Assembly: GCA_021495925.1 (NCBI GenBank)
Contig: JAKEKT010000028.1
Coordinates: 62,001-126,000 of the forward strand
Length of the DNA stretch: 64,000 nt
From: Diplodia intermedia
Lineage: Eukaryota; Ascomycota; Dothideomycetes; Botryosphaeriales; Botryosphaeriaceae
Direction of reading: 5' to 3'
The position numbers were made by a program, and so were the translations under genes. The notes below the pieces were generated by a model, which saw nothing but the letters and a program-made list of their open reading frames with translations, was not told the DNA's origin and did no database searches. Below, in pieces: positions 35,047 to 48,014 of the stretch; positions within the stretch are counted from its first letter, which is position 1, and every line of letters starts with the position of its first letter.

Positions 35047-36629
35047 TTAAGGCTTGCGGAAGGCTACTTCCGCAGGAAGACGGAAACTCGCACAGAACAT
35101 CCTCTTGTTCGGTGCTACGTCTCGCACGTCGTAGATCTCTCCATCTAGAGTTTCACGGGTGATTTCGAACTCCAGCTTCTCGGATATCCGCTTGCAGATA
35201 TCAATCTCTTGCTCCCCATTGTCGTCGCTCTTGGTACCGAAGCAATAGACGTGTACCATAGGCAACTGGACGGCAGTATGCGGAGCAAAAAGAGTGGCAG
35301 GGTCCGCTGTTCCCAGAGCCTTGCTGACTGGCGAGCGCGTATAAAGCCCAATGAAAGAGGGCAGGAAGTCGATGGCGTTGGCGGGGAGGTTCATGACGTA
35401 GTGGGAGAAGATGCGGGGCTGAGTGAGGACCCGTTCAAGCGATTTGGGATCCACGGCAGCCGGTGCCTTTTCTCCGCCAGCCTTACGACGCGAGCCACCG
35501 GGCGCCGCCTTCACTGTGACGCGATGTGACGATCTGAAGAGATCGGCAGTGGCATCGCGGATGAACGCGTGGCCGTCGGCGTTGAAGGCGCGGACGAATT
35601 GGCCAACCTACGGCAGAATTAGTTGCGAGGGGCTTTCAGGGGCACTGGGGGCCGATCTTACCTTGTTCCTTTCGACTGCAGCCACCATGCATGCATAGCT
35701 CTCCGGATTCAAGTCGTTCGCCCAAGTGAAGATGCGCTTCTTACCTGCAGGAACTGCGAACGGTCCGACGCCAGCCATGACGTCGCAAACGGCTTCTCCT
35801 TCCTTGAACGCGTGCACCATGCGCCGATGCTCCGCCTGCAGCCTGCTGTTCCAGTAGACCTTGGCGTAGTCGAACCGGAAGGTGCAATTCTCCTCGTGGA
35901 GCTCTACATTGAGGTCTGGCGGTCCGAGGAGCACTTCGTAGGAGAAGGTGCGGAACTCGCTCTCGTCGCCCACGTTGTCAACCTTGCTGATCACGGTCTC
36001 AACCTTGTGTGATTTGTCCTTGAGGACCTGGGCGATGATTTTCTTGTAGGGCTGGTGGGATTCACGCAGATTCAAGTGGAGGATGTGTCCGACCTGGGAG
36101 AAGCGCTTGGGATACGCGTCTTCCTGGTTGTCTTCCGGGACGATGGCAGACAAGATCTCGTCTGGCGGTGGATCAGCACACGAAACTGCCACCGGGGCCA
36201 AGCCACCCACCATATGACCAGTAGTCGTAGTCCAGGTGCAAGTCGTACGGCACTACGCTGGCGGTTTCGTTGCTCTGGAGCTCAGCCAGCGTGGGCGACC
36301 AGGTGGAGGGGTCTGCCTGCTCCCATCAGCACGCGCTCGGCACAAACATGGGCACAGTGCCGTCTACCATCGTGCTGGACGCCCGGCCTCAGCAGCACAC
36401 ACTTGCGGCCCGCGGAGGCCAGCTCGGGCAGCGGGTCGCGCTGGACAGACTGGATACGGGGCGCCGACAGCGCATCCTTGCTCTTCTCCAGGGCCTTGCG
36501 CACAAGCGAAATGTCCTTGTTGTTCGCGATGCGGGCGGCGGCGAGCGGGAAGGTCTTCTGGAAGAAGCCGCGGTCGAGGGTGCGCATGGCCCGGTTGACG
36601 GGAGGGCGGAACATGGTGTCGTCAGACAT
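35047..36629 (-). CDS. TRM5: tRNA (guanine-37-N1)-methyltransferase TRM5
   Basis: Predicted protein of 474 residues, exons (minus strand) 36629-36368, 36312-36211, 36161-35662 and 35607-35047. Trm5 methylates G37 next to the anticodon (and in mitochondria), preventing +1 frameshifts, with S-adenosylmethionine as donor. N-terminal D1 region: MFRPPVNRAMRTLDRGFF. The second and third exons give HDDPSTWSPTL, DYDYWSYDEIL and HILHLNLRE. The catalytic domain shows the SAM-binding loop AGVGPFAVPAGKK, WANDLNPESY and the active-site motif MNLPANAIDFL. Splice sites were chosen because only they rebuild these motifs; introns are 55, 49 and 54 nt. No obvious mitochondrial presequence is visible on this start. 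It shares a divergent promoter with the kinesin gene. Confidence 0.93.
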
Positions 36630-37010
36630 GAGCGCGGGGCAGGGGCAGCGGTGCGCGGAGCCCGAGGCTCTGTGAAATGAGCAGCGGGAGTCGGTGCTGT
36701 CTGGGGGATGCGCAGGCAGAGGGGTGGAAATTATTTTGGGCCGTGTTTTGGGCTAAGCGTCGGCGGCCGGGCCTGGGATCGAGCTTCGGGGAAGCCCTGC
36801 AGCGGGCTTGCCAACCATCCGCAAGGGCCTGTTAATAACTCCCGCCTGTCAACATCCACCGACTCACGCCCCCGTCCACGCGCGCCGCGTCTCCCCCCCG
36901 CCGCCCTCGATGAAGCCCCCATAGTCTCGCACCGCCACCCCGACTGAACACACACACGCAGCCCGCACCCACGCGCCGCCCGCCGCGCTGTCGGCGACCC
37001 CCAACTCACC
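36630..37010. promoter_or_regulatory. Divergent promoter TRM5 / kinesin-3 (381 bp)
   Basis: The interval between the two start codons carries both 5' leaders. The kinesin side is very C-rich (36890-37010) and ends in a good start context (ACTCACCATGGCG). No TATA box is evident. Confidence 0.55.
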
Positions 37011-40000
37011 ATGGCGTCCGGCGGAGGGAACATTAAAGTCGTTGTGCGCTGCCGGCCCTTCAACAGCAGAGGTGCGACCGCACCCTCGACCCGCCCGGAG
37101 AGCATGCTGACGCCTGCGCAGAGAAGGACCGCAACGCACAATGTATCGTGCAGATGTCTGGCGCCCAGACCGTCCTGACGCCCCCGAAAGGACATGACGC
37201 CAAATCCAAGGGAGGCAACAAGGGCGCCGTCGAGGGCCCCAAGACCTTCGGCTTCGACAAGAGCTACTGGTCCTTCGACAAGTCTGCGCCCAACTATGCC
37301 GGCCAGGACAACCTGTTCGACGATCTCGGCAGACCGCTGCTTGACAATGCATTCCAGGGATTCAACAACTGCATTTTCGCCTACGGCCAGACCGGTTCGG
37401 GGAAGTCGTACTCCATGATGGGCTATGGCGAGGAGTATGGTGTTATTCCGCGCATCTGCAAGGGCATGTTCGAGCGCATTGAGGAAATCCAAAAGGACTC
37501 GTCGCTCAACTGCACCGTCGAGGTCTCGTATCTCGAGATCTACAACGAGCGCGTTCGCGACCTGCTGAACCCGGCCAACAAGGGCAACCTGAAAGTCCGC
37601 GAGCATCCGTCTACCGGTCCCTATGTCGAGGATCTGGCCAAGCTCGTCGTCCGCTCGTTTGTGGAGATCGAGAACTTGATGGACGAGGGCAACAAGGCCA
37701 GAACGGTTGCCGCTACCAACATGAACGAGACCTCTTCTCGATCGCACGCTGTCTTTACCTTGACCCTGACCCAGAAGCGCCATGACAAAGAGACGAACAT
37801 GGATACGGAAAAGGTTGCGAAGATCAGTCTGGTGGATTTGGCCGGTTCGGAACGTGCTCAATCTACGGGAGCGACCGGCGCGCGTCTGAAGGAAGGTGCT
37901 GAGATCAACAGATCCTTGTCGACCTTGGGACGTGTCATTGCGGCTTTGGCAGACCTGTCGTCCGGGAAGGCCAAGAAGAAGGCTGCTTCGATGGTTCCCT
38001 ATCGAGACTCGATTCTCACTTGGCTTCTGAAAGACTCACTTGGTGGAAACAGTATGACGGCCATGATTGCTGCAATCTCCCCTGCAGATATCAACTTCGA
38101 CGAAACTCTATCGACACTACGATATGCCGACTCCGCCAAGCGCATCAAGAACCACGCTGTTGTTAACGAGGACCCGAACGCTCGCATGATCCGCGAGCTC
38201 AAGGAGGAATTGGCCCAGCTCCGCTCAAAGCTCGGCGGCGGAGGGGGTGGTGGAGGAGGGGGGGTAAGCGTCCCCCCGGAAGAGCAGTATGCACCGGATA
38301 CGCCGCTGGAGAAACAAATCGTCTCCATCACTTCGTCGGATGGGTCTGTCAAGAAGGTTTCGAAGGCAGAGATTGCTGAGCAGCTGAGTCAATCTGAAAA
38401 GCTGTTCAAGGACCTAAACCAGACATGGGAAGAGAAGATGACGAAGACTGAGGAAATCCACAAAGAAAGAGAGGCCAAGCTTGAAGAACTGGGTATCAGC
38501 ATCGAGAAAGGCTTCGTAGGCCTCCACACCCCCAAGAAGATGCCCCATCTGGTCAATTTGAGCGACGATCCGCTGTTGGCCGAATGCCTGGTCTACAACC
38601 TCAAACCCGGCACGACCTTGGTTGGCAACGTTGACACCCAGAACAACGCTGAAGTCCGCCTCAACGGAACGAAAATCCTCCCCGAGCACTGTACGTTCGA
38701 AAACGTGGACAACGTGGTAACGGTGGTCCCCAAACCTAATGCAGGGGTCATGGTCAACGGCTTGCGCATCGAAGAGCCAAAGCGGCTCCGGAGCGGCTAC
38801 CGTATTATCCTGGGCGACTTCCACATATTTCGGTTCAACCATCCCGAGGAAGCCCGTGCTGAGAGGGAAGTGCAGGGCAGCCTTCTCCGTCACTCGATGA
38901 CAACGAGCCAAGTGCCTTCACCCGCTGGAACTCCTTCGCGGCCAGCGCATTCTCGAACTTGGAGTACTGCCAGTCAAGGTCAGTCCGAAGACCCAAGCCC
39001 ACGAGGAGGCTCGCCACTTCCCTACAAGAACAGCCGAGACACCGATTGGTCTTTCGCCCGACGTGAAGCAGTAACAGCAATCCTCGGCCCTGACCAGAAG
39101 ATCTCCAACCTGACCGATGATGAGCTGGATGTCTTGTTCGACGATCTTCAACGCGTGCGCGCGGTGAGGAAAGCGAAGCCAGAGAGCAAGTTTTCAGAGA
39201 GAGAGGAAGATGCAGAGTCTGATGGGTCTTTTCCAATCAGGGAAAAGTACGCTTCAACTAGCACGGTGGATAACTTCTCCCTAGACACTGCATTGACAAT
39301 TCCTGGGACACCGCAGCTTGGAGAAGAAGACGAGCGACTCAGAGCTGCTCGTGAAGAGATGCAAACCCAGCTCGATAAACGTAGAGGCGAGTACGAAGAC
39401 CAACTCAAGGATGCCGAAGGGAGCTCTGTTGAGGTTGAGGAAATCCGGGTTCACAAGGTCAAAATGGAAGAGCAGCTCCGCGCAGTCAAGGAGGAGATGC
39501 AGCACGAACTACAGCGACAGAAAGAAAGCTTCGAGAGACAACTGCAAGAGTACTCTACACCAACGTCCGAAGGCAAGAGTGCGTTCATCTTCCTCTCCAA
39601 GGAGGAGGCGGAGCGAGCGAGAAACGTGTTCGCGCACTGGCGACAGCGCAGATACGTGGCCATGGCGGAAACGCTACTTCAGAATGCCGCACTGCTGAAG
39701 GAAGCCCAAGTCATGAGCCAACAAATGGACAAGCACGTCGTCTTCCAGTTCTGTGTTGTCGACGTGGGCCACACGTTTGCATCTTCGTACGACCTAGTGC
39801 TCAATGGCGTGCCCGGCGAGGACGACGAGGACCTCGAGGGGACGCCGAAACCATGCATTGGCGTCCGGGTAGTCGACTTCAAGGACCACGTCATCCACCT
39901 TTGGTCCTTGCAGAAGCTCCGACGGCGCGTCAGGGCAATGCGCCAGATGCACCAGTACCTGAACAAGCCGGAGTACATGCAGCACTTCCGTCTCGAAAAC

Positions 40001-41896
40001 CCGTTCACCGAAGCCTGCTCACCCGAGTACTCGCGGATCGGAGATGCAGACGTGCCTCTGGCTGCAGTCTTCGAATCTCGCGTCCAGGATTTTTCGATTG
40101 ATGTCACCTCCACCTACACAGAGGGCGTCGTCGGCATATTGCGGCTCTCTTTGGAGCCTTCCTTCGCGGAAGCTTCGTCGTCGACTTTGAAGTTCAACGT
40201 GGTCATGCACCGCATGATTGGCTTCCCTGAACGCGAAGGGACTGACGTTCATGCACAGCTGTTTTTCCCCGGCATTTCCGACGAAGGCGGCGCCACTACC
40301 ACGCAGATGATCAAGGGCTTCAACGAAGGGCCAATCAAATTCGAGAGTGTGCACAGCATGGGCTTGCCGCTCAACAGTCCGCGCAGTGCGTCTCTTCGAA
40401 TTTCCATTTTCGCCAAGGTCACGTCGACGCATCTCGACAAACTCCTCAGCTGGGATGACATGCGCGACTCGGCCCCCAGACCAAAGGTGAAGCGCTTGAA
40501 CTCGCGGCTGCCGGAATCCGAATTCTATGCCGAAGAGCGTCATGACATCTTTGCGAGGGTGCAGCTGCAAGAAATGGCCGAGGATGGCAACTACAAGCCC
40601 GTCGATGTTATCCAGACCGGGCCGCTCGACCAGGGCGCTTTTCAACTGCACCAGGGTATTCAGCGCCGGTTCGTTGTCGATCTCACACACAGTTCCGGGC
40701 AGATGCTCCAGTGGCAAGATATCTCGTCGATCCGTGTGGGCCATGTCAAACTGCTCGACGCAAGCGGCCGCACCGCCGGGACGGATTCTCCACAGCCTCA
40801 GGTGCCGATGAAGCTCCTGGCCCGGCCAACTGTCAAGGACAATGCCGACGGCACAAGCAACGTGACGTTTATTGCACTCTGGGATTCCAGCATGCACGGG
40901 TCTCTTATGCTTGACCGCACCACCGCCGATCGCTACCGGGTCCAAGTGTCTCTCATCTGGGATGTCGCGTGTGCCAAGTTGGCGAAACCTATGACTTTCT
41001 CCTTGGATGTTTCCGTGCAGATTCGCTCTCGTACCTACATCCGCCCGACTTCGATGTTTAGTGCTATGTTTAAGGGCCAGCGCGTCATACACTCAACCAC
41101 CGGCATGTTCTCTGTCGCCATCAGACCAGTTTCGGCAAAGAGGGCCGTGGATCTGTGGAGGATGAGCACCCAGCACGACTACGTCAAGGGCGAGGAACTG
41201 CTGACGGGCTGGACTCCGCGCGGCGTGTCTCTCGTGAAGGACTTCCTTGCTACGCGGAAGCGACGCAGGAGAGTCGCCGAGATTGAGACGGCCCGGAGCA
41301 TCCTCAGCCAGAGAGCGCTCACTGCCAACAGCGATGCCTACCTTGAGAACGAAGGCCAGCTGGACGACCGACAGATAGAACTCCTAAACAAGGTTCTTGC
41401 GCTTTGGCAGACGAAAAAGGACATTGGCGAGATCATCCTCACCAAGGAAAACCTTGAGCCGCCGGAGCGCGGTGCCGCGTTTGCCACGCCGCCCAATGGT
41501 GAGACGAAGCCCACGTTGATTTCGGAAGTGCGCTATGTGCCAAAGAACCCGACGATGCTGAAGAGCGGCTATCTCATGACGCCGGACGACACCAACACAC
41601 GGTGGGTGCGACGGTTTGTGGAGCTGCGCCGCCCGTATCTGCACATCTTCACAGTGCCCGAGGGCGACGAGCTGAATGCCATCAACCTGTCCAACTCGCG
41701 GATAGATCATCAGCCGCAGTTGGCTGGGCTGTTGCAGCGGCATAACATGAACGTCTTCGCCGTGTTCGCGCCACAAAACACGTTCCTCTTCGCAGCCAAG
41801 AGTGAGCGCGAGAAGATCGAGTGGATCCTCAAAATCGACCAGAGCTACTTCAGCAGCGGAAGCGGAACGCCCGCGGAGGACGACGACAGTGCCTGA
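37011..41896 (+). CDS. Kinesin-3 motor (Unc-104/KIF1 type, fungal UncA)
   Basis: Predicted protein of 1611 residues from exons 37011-37071 and 37122-41896. Kinesin-3 walks towards microtubule plus ends; fungal UncA moves early endosomes along hyphae. Domain order: motor domain from NIKVVVRCRPFN to about residue 362, with P-loop GQTGSGKS (about 109), switch I NETSSRSH and switch II LVDLAGSE. Next come a Gly run (about 393-402), neck coiled coils, an FHA domain (about 497-585, LVNLSDDPLLAECLVYNLKPGTT), further coiled coils, the KIF1-associated regions, and a C-terminal PH domain (about 1499-1597) for binding vesicle lipids. This is the full-length architecture. The first exon is 61 nt and ends at PFNSRE; the 50-nt intron keeps frame. 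Confidence 0.95.
38236..38263 (+). repeat. GGN run encoding a poly-glycine linker
   Basis: A tract of about nine to ten glycine codons lies inside the kinesin gene, between the end of the motor domain and the neck coiled coil. It stays in frame and is likely a flexible linker or a length-variable repeat. Confidence 0.75.
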
Positions 41897-43203
41897 GATG
41901 TATTGCCATGATAAGCCCGGAAAATAACGAACCCTCTCTTTGAAGCCACCGCCTCCAAGGCCGGATATCCCTCCAACACCCTCCTTCGCCATCCGTGTGT
42001 ATGTACGAGTCTGAAATGCCGGCGTTGAGACGTAATGATTTGTTTCGTTGCAAAGAAGGCCCAAACCGCTTGGATGGATGTACAGTTCGTTCATCTTGCA
42101 CCTTTTGTTGTACTTTTTGTCCTTTTTATTTTCTACAAATTTGGCTGGCAGGCACACAGGATTTTTGGAGGCGGCCGCTGCAAACGCTCTGTTTCTGATA
42201 CCCAAAGCATGTCCGCGGGAGAAAAACCGCGGTGCCCTTTCCTTTTTCTTACTTTCTTCTGCCATTTTTTAACTCTAACTTTTCGTCCGGTTAGAAGGTG
42301 CCCCAACAACAGGAGAAGAGGATACAATCAATACTTGTTTCGCCACTTTTAGGCCGATAGTGACACACGTAGACTGTAAGGATCCAACTAGCAATCCCCA
42401 CAGCGTCTGTTTCTGTCTGTCGAGTGAGGAAACTTTGAGTGCGTTCTTCTAAGCGTGGAGCGGCTTGCACGGCCTCCCCCTTGGTGAAGCGCTCTAGGTC
42501 AGTTGGGGAGTTGAGAGTGAAGAGTGCTGACTAGACATGAAAGACTAGACCGGTGCGATGACATCTGCGGCGCATCCAAAAGTCAAAACTCCTTGGCCAA
42601 GCGATAGAGTGGGAATTCGTAAGCAAAGCGCGCACAATTCCGTGATGTTGGACTCAGCCAAGGGTAGGGCTGCAGTGCACTTATTACAGAGTTCGGTGTG
42701 GGGGATCTGTAACATGGGGACGTGCAGCCACTCCGCAACAGCGACCGTGTCAGAGCATCCGCAGATCCCGGATCGGCATCGCAGTCTCCTCAGTGTCTCG
42801 AAGAGGGAAGGGCCGCGACCGTTCTGGCGTGCTGGTCTGCCGCCCTGCCCACGATCGACGCCAATCACCCGGTTCCTGGCGGCACGTAGGGGTGCGCGAC
42901 GACGCCTGTGTCAACGCGCCGCGTGCAGAGCACCCGGGTCAGGCCAGCATGATGGAGGACAAGAACGTTTGGTGTCTTCGACGTGTGTCACAAAAAGGGA
43001 GGGCAAGAAGGAGGTGGGGCCGAGCACTATGGACTACAATTAGGCGCTTTCGCCCGACTTCGTTCCTCGCCATCCCGCACCTTACCTTCTTTTCTCCCCT
43101 CCAAAGATTTGTTCTCCAGTCTGCAGGCAGGCACCTGTAGCTGCGCAAGTCGTTCCATCCTTGGCTATTTTCTTTAATACCCGTTTCTTTAATCGCAGGC
43201 AAC
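41897..43203. other. Intergenic kinesin-MFS (1.3 kb)
   Basis: No gene is supported. A T-rich interval at 42095-42290 is probably part of the kinesin 3' UTR or terminator. Open frames of about 100-160 codons at 42545-43140 show no motif and conflict with each other. The last 200 bases are CT-rich, consistent with the transporter promoter. Confidence 0.5.
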
Positions 43204-44993
43204 ATGGGCTTTCTGCACGTGCTCGAAGACCGCCATCTGGGCCGGCTGGACGTGCCCGGCACCGCGTTTCTCGACAGCAGCGGCGGAAAGGAGTTCCCTT
43301 CGGAGAAGGACGAGGCTCTCAAGTACGGGACCGGCAGGCACGCGGACACCGTGCTCGTACCGCAGCCGTAAGTAAAGCCTCGGAAGGACTGCGAAGCGGC
43401 ATAGGCTGATATGACGGGCACAGCTCCGATGATCCAAACGACCCACTCAACTTCTCGCCGGCGAAGAAGTTGGCCATGACCACGATCGTTGCCTTTGGCG
43501 TCATCATCTTCTCTGCCGTCATCGCACCAATGCTGGCACCCGGACTTGTTGTCATTGCCGGAGAGTTCAAGCGTCCGCTGATGGACGTGTCTCTCGCAAC
43601 CGGCTATCGTGAGTCCTCCTGCCCAGAAGCCGCCCGGCCCCGTAACTGACGAGCGAGACAGAATCGCTGGTCGTGGGCTGCTCGCTCCCGCTGGTGTCGG
43701 CCGTGTCGCGGAAATGGGGCAAGCGTCCGGTCCTGCTGGTGTCCGCATTCCTCGGCTTCGCGGGCTCGGTGCTGGGCGCCGCGTGGACCACGTTCGACGG
43801 CCTGATCGTGAGCAGGATCTTCCAGGGCGGCAGCGTCGCGGCGTTCGAGAGCGTCGCCATCTCGATGATCGGGGACATCTACTTCGTGCACGAGCGCGGC
43901 TTCTACATGGCGCTCATGCAGTTCCTCCTCGGCGCGACCTCGAACTTCACGGCCGTGGTCGCGGGACCCATCACGGCGAACCTGGGCTGGCAGTACCTGT
44001 TCTACATGCTGGTGAGCAAGGTCCGGCCGCCGCCCGACCCCTCCCCGGTGCTGACGACATTGGCAGATTCCCTTCACCGGCATCGAGACCCTGATGCTGT
44101 TTTTCTTCGTCCCCGAAACGCAGTACATGCGCAACAGGAGGAGCGACCCGGGCGACGCGGCGATGGTGGGCAAGGACGGCAGCGTCTTCGAGACGATCGA
44201 GATCGGGGCCGCCGTGGTGCCGGCCAAGAAGACGTTCAAGCAGCAGCTGGCCATCTTCACCGGCACGTACTCCAACGACAACTTCTTCCAGCTGCTCCTG
44301 ACGCCGTTCGCCATCTGCACCAACCTGCCGGTGCTCTGGTCCGTCGTCTCCAGCGGCGGCGCGGTGGCGCTGGTGGTGGTGCAGTCGATCATCCTGCCGC
44401 AGGTCTTCTCCGCGCCGCCGTACGGGCTGAGCCCGACGGGCGTGGGCTTCCTGTCCATGGGCCCGTTCGTCGGCGGGCTGCTGTCGGCCGCGCTCATGGC
44501 GGCCATCGGCGACCCGCTGGTGCGCTGGGCGTGCCGGCGCAACGGCGGCGTGTACGAGCCCGAGTACCGGCTGCTGAGCATGGCCGGCGGCTTCCTGATG
44601 CCGCTGGGCGCGCTGCTCTTCGGCCACCTCGCGCAGGACGGCGCCAGCTTCTGGGCGACGGCCAGCGCGCACGGGCTCGACGTCATCGGCGTCATCGTCG
44701 TGGCCACGTCGACGGCGGCGTACGGCGTGGATGCCTACAGGGAGATGGCGTCGGAGGTATTCGTGCTGAGCGCCGCGTTCAAGGCCTTCGTCTTCTACAG
44801 CTTCAGCTACTTCGTCAACGACTGGACCGAGACGGCGGGCGTGGGCCAGGTCTTCTACACCCTGTCCATCATCACCACCGTCGTCGTCCTCACCACCCCC
44901 GCCGTCTTCGTCTGGGGCAAGATCTACCGCAGCTACTGGCACCGGGCGGACGTCCTCGGCAAACTCCGTCTGCGTACGCACGCCGACGAGTAG
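43204..44993 (+). CDS. MFS transporter (DHA1-like, 12 TM)
   Basis: Predicted protein of 541 residues from exons 43204-43367, 43424-43608, 43662-44011 and 44067-44993; introns are 53-56 nt with GT-AG ends. The hydrophilic N-terminus is typical of a fungal DHA1 subgroup: MGFLHVLEDRHLGRLDVPGTA, then GTGRHADTVLVPQPSDDPNDPLNFS. The first membrane segment follows, then the loop-2 region SAVSRKWGKRPVLL and RIFQGGSVAAFESVAISMIGD. The protein probably has 12 membrane segments with a central cytoplasmic loop (about residues 235-290), and a short C-terminal tail. Substrate unknown; relatives move drugs, polyamines or metabolites. It begins a stretch with a second transporter and a degenerate locus, which looks more accessory than the rest. 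Confidence 0.88.
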
Positions 44994-46374
44994 ATGGGAG
45001 GAGGGAGCTTGATGTCGCTGGACGGCCGGGTTGGGACTACGTATTAATGAAATGTGAGCATGACTGCATTAGAGGTGTTGACTTGAGCGTTGGATTCCGG
45101 TTTGCGGTGAAAATGAGTGGAATGCCTCTGACTAATTGGCATGCAAGGCTTCGGGGCTGAAACCGTCGAGCCGGCGGTTTTGAGGCGCTGTATGTCCAAA
45201 ACAGCCGGCAAGTGACGGCTGCTACATGCTTGGATTTGCCAGTGTCGACCGGAAACCAACGGCAACCAGCGTTTGGCCAGTGGCTTGAAACAAGATGAGA
45301 CGACAAGTGGGTGTGGTGTGCCTGGGTGATGTGGTGCAGGGGCGGGAAGAGGGACCGGTGCAATCCCAGACACAGCATGTTGAGCACTCGACCCTCTTCT
45401 CCACATCTGTCATCGAGTCGTAACACCCCAGAGATGGTATGTGCTGCTTGGCGCCGTCTCGAGGACCTGGGTCTTCGCGTAGAGGGCTTGGGCCGTCGTG
45501 TCGAGGGCGCTGTGGCTGCCCTCGCCGATCAGCGCATGGCTGGATCCCCACCCCACAACCCACCTCAAAGCTTGTCCATGCTCTCCACAGGTCAGTCCTG
45601 CCAAATCTCAGGTACAAGGCTCCCAGGAGAGACTGAATTTGGTCGCTCCCCCCCGAACGAAGATCATCGTTACCCACGTCTTATGGAGCCGAGGCTGCTT
45701 GGGTAACATTAGCGGCCTTGGTTCACGCTTTGGAGGCCATTGTGAATTGCAGAATACTCTGTTCGACTCGAATTGGGAAGCGGCATGATGGGGACTGTGG
45801 CTCCGCTAGAAGCTTCCAGTCGCAAAGCCCAAGCAGGCCTCGTTGAGTAGGTGAGGGGAGGGGACAAGGATGATATTTCCTCGCTTTCACCGGCAGTCGA
45901 CTTGCTGGAAAAGGCGATGCAAATGGCAGGACCAATCGCGGCGAAGCAAAGCAGGTCGCGGCGGCACACGGCCCAAGAGCGGCGGGCGGCGGCAAACTAG
46001 TGCCCGTACGTACGCAGATCAAACCGCTCGTTCTCGTATCTGCTCGGTGCATATCACGACGGGCTCAGTGAGTCATCCGCCGGGAACGGAGCGCATGTGC
46101 ATCTGAAGGCACGGCGGACGTATGGGAGATGCACAGTCGAAGCTCCAAAAGCCGAAATCGAATTGCATCGGCAACCCAAGCCGATGTCGCCGCCCACCGC
46201 CATGGCTCTCGTGCTATCAGTCCCCACCCGCCACTCGCTGCAGATTCCACTCTCCTTTTTTAAAAAGACGCACCGTCTCCGCATTCCTGCCCCGCCCCGT
46301 CCTGCGCTCCAGACTCGGTTTGAAATTGCTGGCTTTGTCTAGTCCCGTAGCTTCTTTCACCCGCTCAATTGACC
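44994..46374. other. Intergenic between the two MFS genes (1.4 kb)
   Basis: No gene is supported. The sequence has mixed composition with no long frame of coding character. A palindromic CGTACGTACG string occurs near 46006 and a TTTTTTAAAAAG string near 46256, about 115 bases before the second transporter's start. Confidence 0.5.
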
Positions 46375-48014
46375 ATGGATATCGCCACCGTCCCCGAGCC
46401 CGAGCTGAATCGGGTCACCACCCAAAAAGCCGAAGACGGGAACTGCATCGAGCCCGTCCGAACAGTCAAGACACATCAGTCTGCGAACTTGCAGCGCACA
46501 GCCTCACGCCCGGCAAATGCGCTGCAGCGCTTCATCACGCCGTCGACCTACCGGGAAGAGCCCCCGCCCGACGGAGGTCTGAAGGCCTGGCTGCAGGTAT
46601 GTTTGCTTCGAGCTGTGTCTGGGCAGGCTCCGTCTGAATCTGTCAATCTATAGCTACCTTGGCGCCCCGCTCCCTAGAAAAACTAACGATCAAAGGTATT
46701 GGCTGGACACCTCACTCTGTTCTGCACCTGGGGATACCTGAACTCATGGGGTCTGTTCCAAGCCTACTACGTGGCCGAGTACAACCTGCCCGCCTCCACC
46801 GTGTCGTGGGTCGTCTCCATCCAGATCTTCATGATTAACCTGCTGGCCGGCTTCTCCGGCCGCCTCTTCGACGCCGGCCACTACCGCCCCACCGTCCTTT
46901 GCGGCATGATACTCGAGGTCATCGCCATCATGACGACGTCCGTCTGCACCCGCTTCTGGCAGGTCTTCCTGGCCCAGGGCGTGTGCGGCGGCCTGGGCAT
47001 GGGCCTCGTTTGGTGCCCCACCATAAGCTTGATCTCGACCTACTTCGTGAAGCGCCGCGCCGTCGGTCTCGCCTTCTCGCTCGCCGGCTCCAGCACCGGC
47101 GGCGTCGTCTTCCCCGTGGTCTTCCAGCAGCTCATGCCGCATCTGGGCTTCGGCTGGACCGTCAGGGTCATGGGTTTCATCGTTCTGGCTCTGTATGCCG
47201 TCGTGCTCTCCCTGGCGCGCACCAGGATCAATCCAAGAGAGTCGGGCCCGTTCCTGGACCTCCAGTCTTTCAAGGAACCTTGCAAGTACTCCCGAGCGCG
47301 CGAGCATCAAACCTGCATGCTAACCGATTCGCAGCTTATTCGCTCTTCACCGTGGGCACCTTCCTCATGTTATGGAGCGTCTACGATCCTTTCTTCTACG
47401 TAAGTAACCGCCTGAGCGTCTGGGAGAGAGCATGCGTTTGACCGGTCTCACAGGTGAACTCTTTCGCGCACGGAATCATCCACATTCCCGCCTCCGAGTC
47501 CCTGACACTGCTGTACCTCATGAACGGCGTCTCGGTGGCGGGCCGGATCCTGCCCGCCCTCTTCGCCGACCGCTTCTTCGGGTCCCTCAACACCTTCATC
47601 TTCCTGACCGCCATCGCCGGCGTCGTCATGTTCTGCTGGACCGCGGTGGACGGCCTGACCGGACTGATGATCTGGGCCGCCTTCTACGGCTTCTTCGGCT
47701 CCGGGCTGCAGGGCCTCTTCGGCGCCGCCCTGGCCGGCCTGACCACGGACCTGCGGAAGATGGGCGTCCGCGTCGGCATGGTCATGAGCATCGGCAGCGT
47801 CGCCGCGCTGACGGGCAGCCCGCTCGCCGGCGCGCTCATCGAATACAACCACGGCAGCTACCGCGGCATGCAGGTCTTCGGGGGCGCCTGCCTCGTCGGC
47901 GCCGCCTTTGTCAACACCCTCGCCGCGCTGGCTGGGGCGGGCTACTTGCGGCGCCGCAAGGCCTCGCGGCCCGGATTCGACGTATCAGCCATCCCGGAGG
48001 ACGAGAAAAATTGA
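46375..48014 (+). CDS. MFS monocarboxylate-transporter-like permease (MCT/Mch family)
   Basis: Predicted protein of 477 residues from exons 46375-46596, 46696-47281, 47335-47399 and 47454-48014. The family signature PPPDGGLKAWLQVLAGHLTLFCTWG at the start of the first membrane segment (split by intron 1) and SWGLFQAYYV mark the fungal monocarboxylate/riboflavin-type porters. About 12 membrane segments follow, with GRLFDAGHYRP between segments 2 and 3. The third exon encodes YSLFTVGTFLMLWSVYDPFFY. Intron 2 (47282-47334) only keeps frame if it starts with GC: the donor reads GCAAGT, the standard consensus for GC-AG introns, and a GCTAAC branch string lies 10 bases before the acceptor. The visible GT three bases further on shifts frame and destroys membrane segment 7. 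Substrate unknown. Confidence 0.87.

Noticed and set aside
42545..42868. 107-codon minus-strand frame with several cysteines
   Set aside because: The Cys spacing is not a known zinc-binding pattern, there is no splice context, and overlapping frames on the other strand are equally long.
45735..45790. Second GTTCGACTC string resembling a tRNA B box
   Set aside because: The T-stem does not pair (CTCTG against CGAAT) and no cloverleaf can be drawn.
41897..48014. Secondary-metabolite gene cluster suggested by two MFS genes
   Set aside because: No polyketide synthase, peptide synthetase, terpene cyclase, P450 or cluster regulator is present; transporters alone do not support it.
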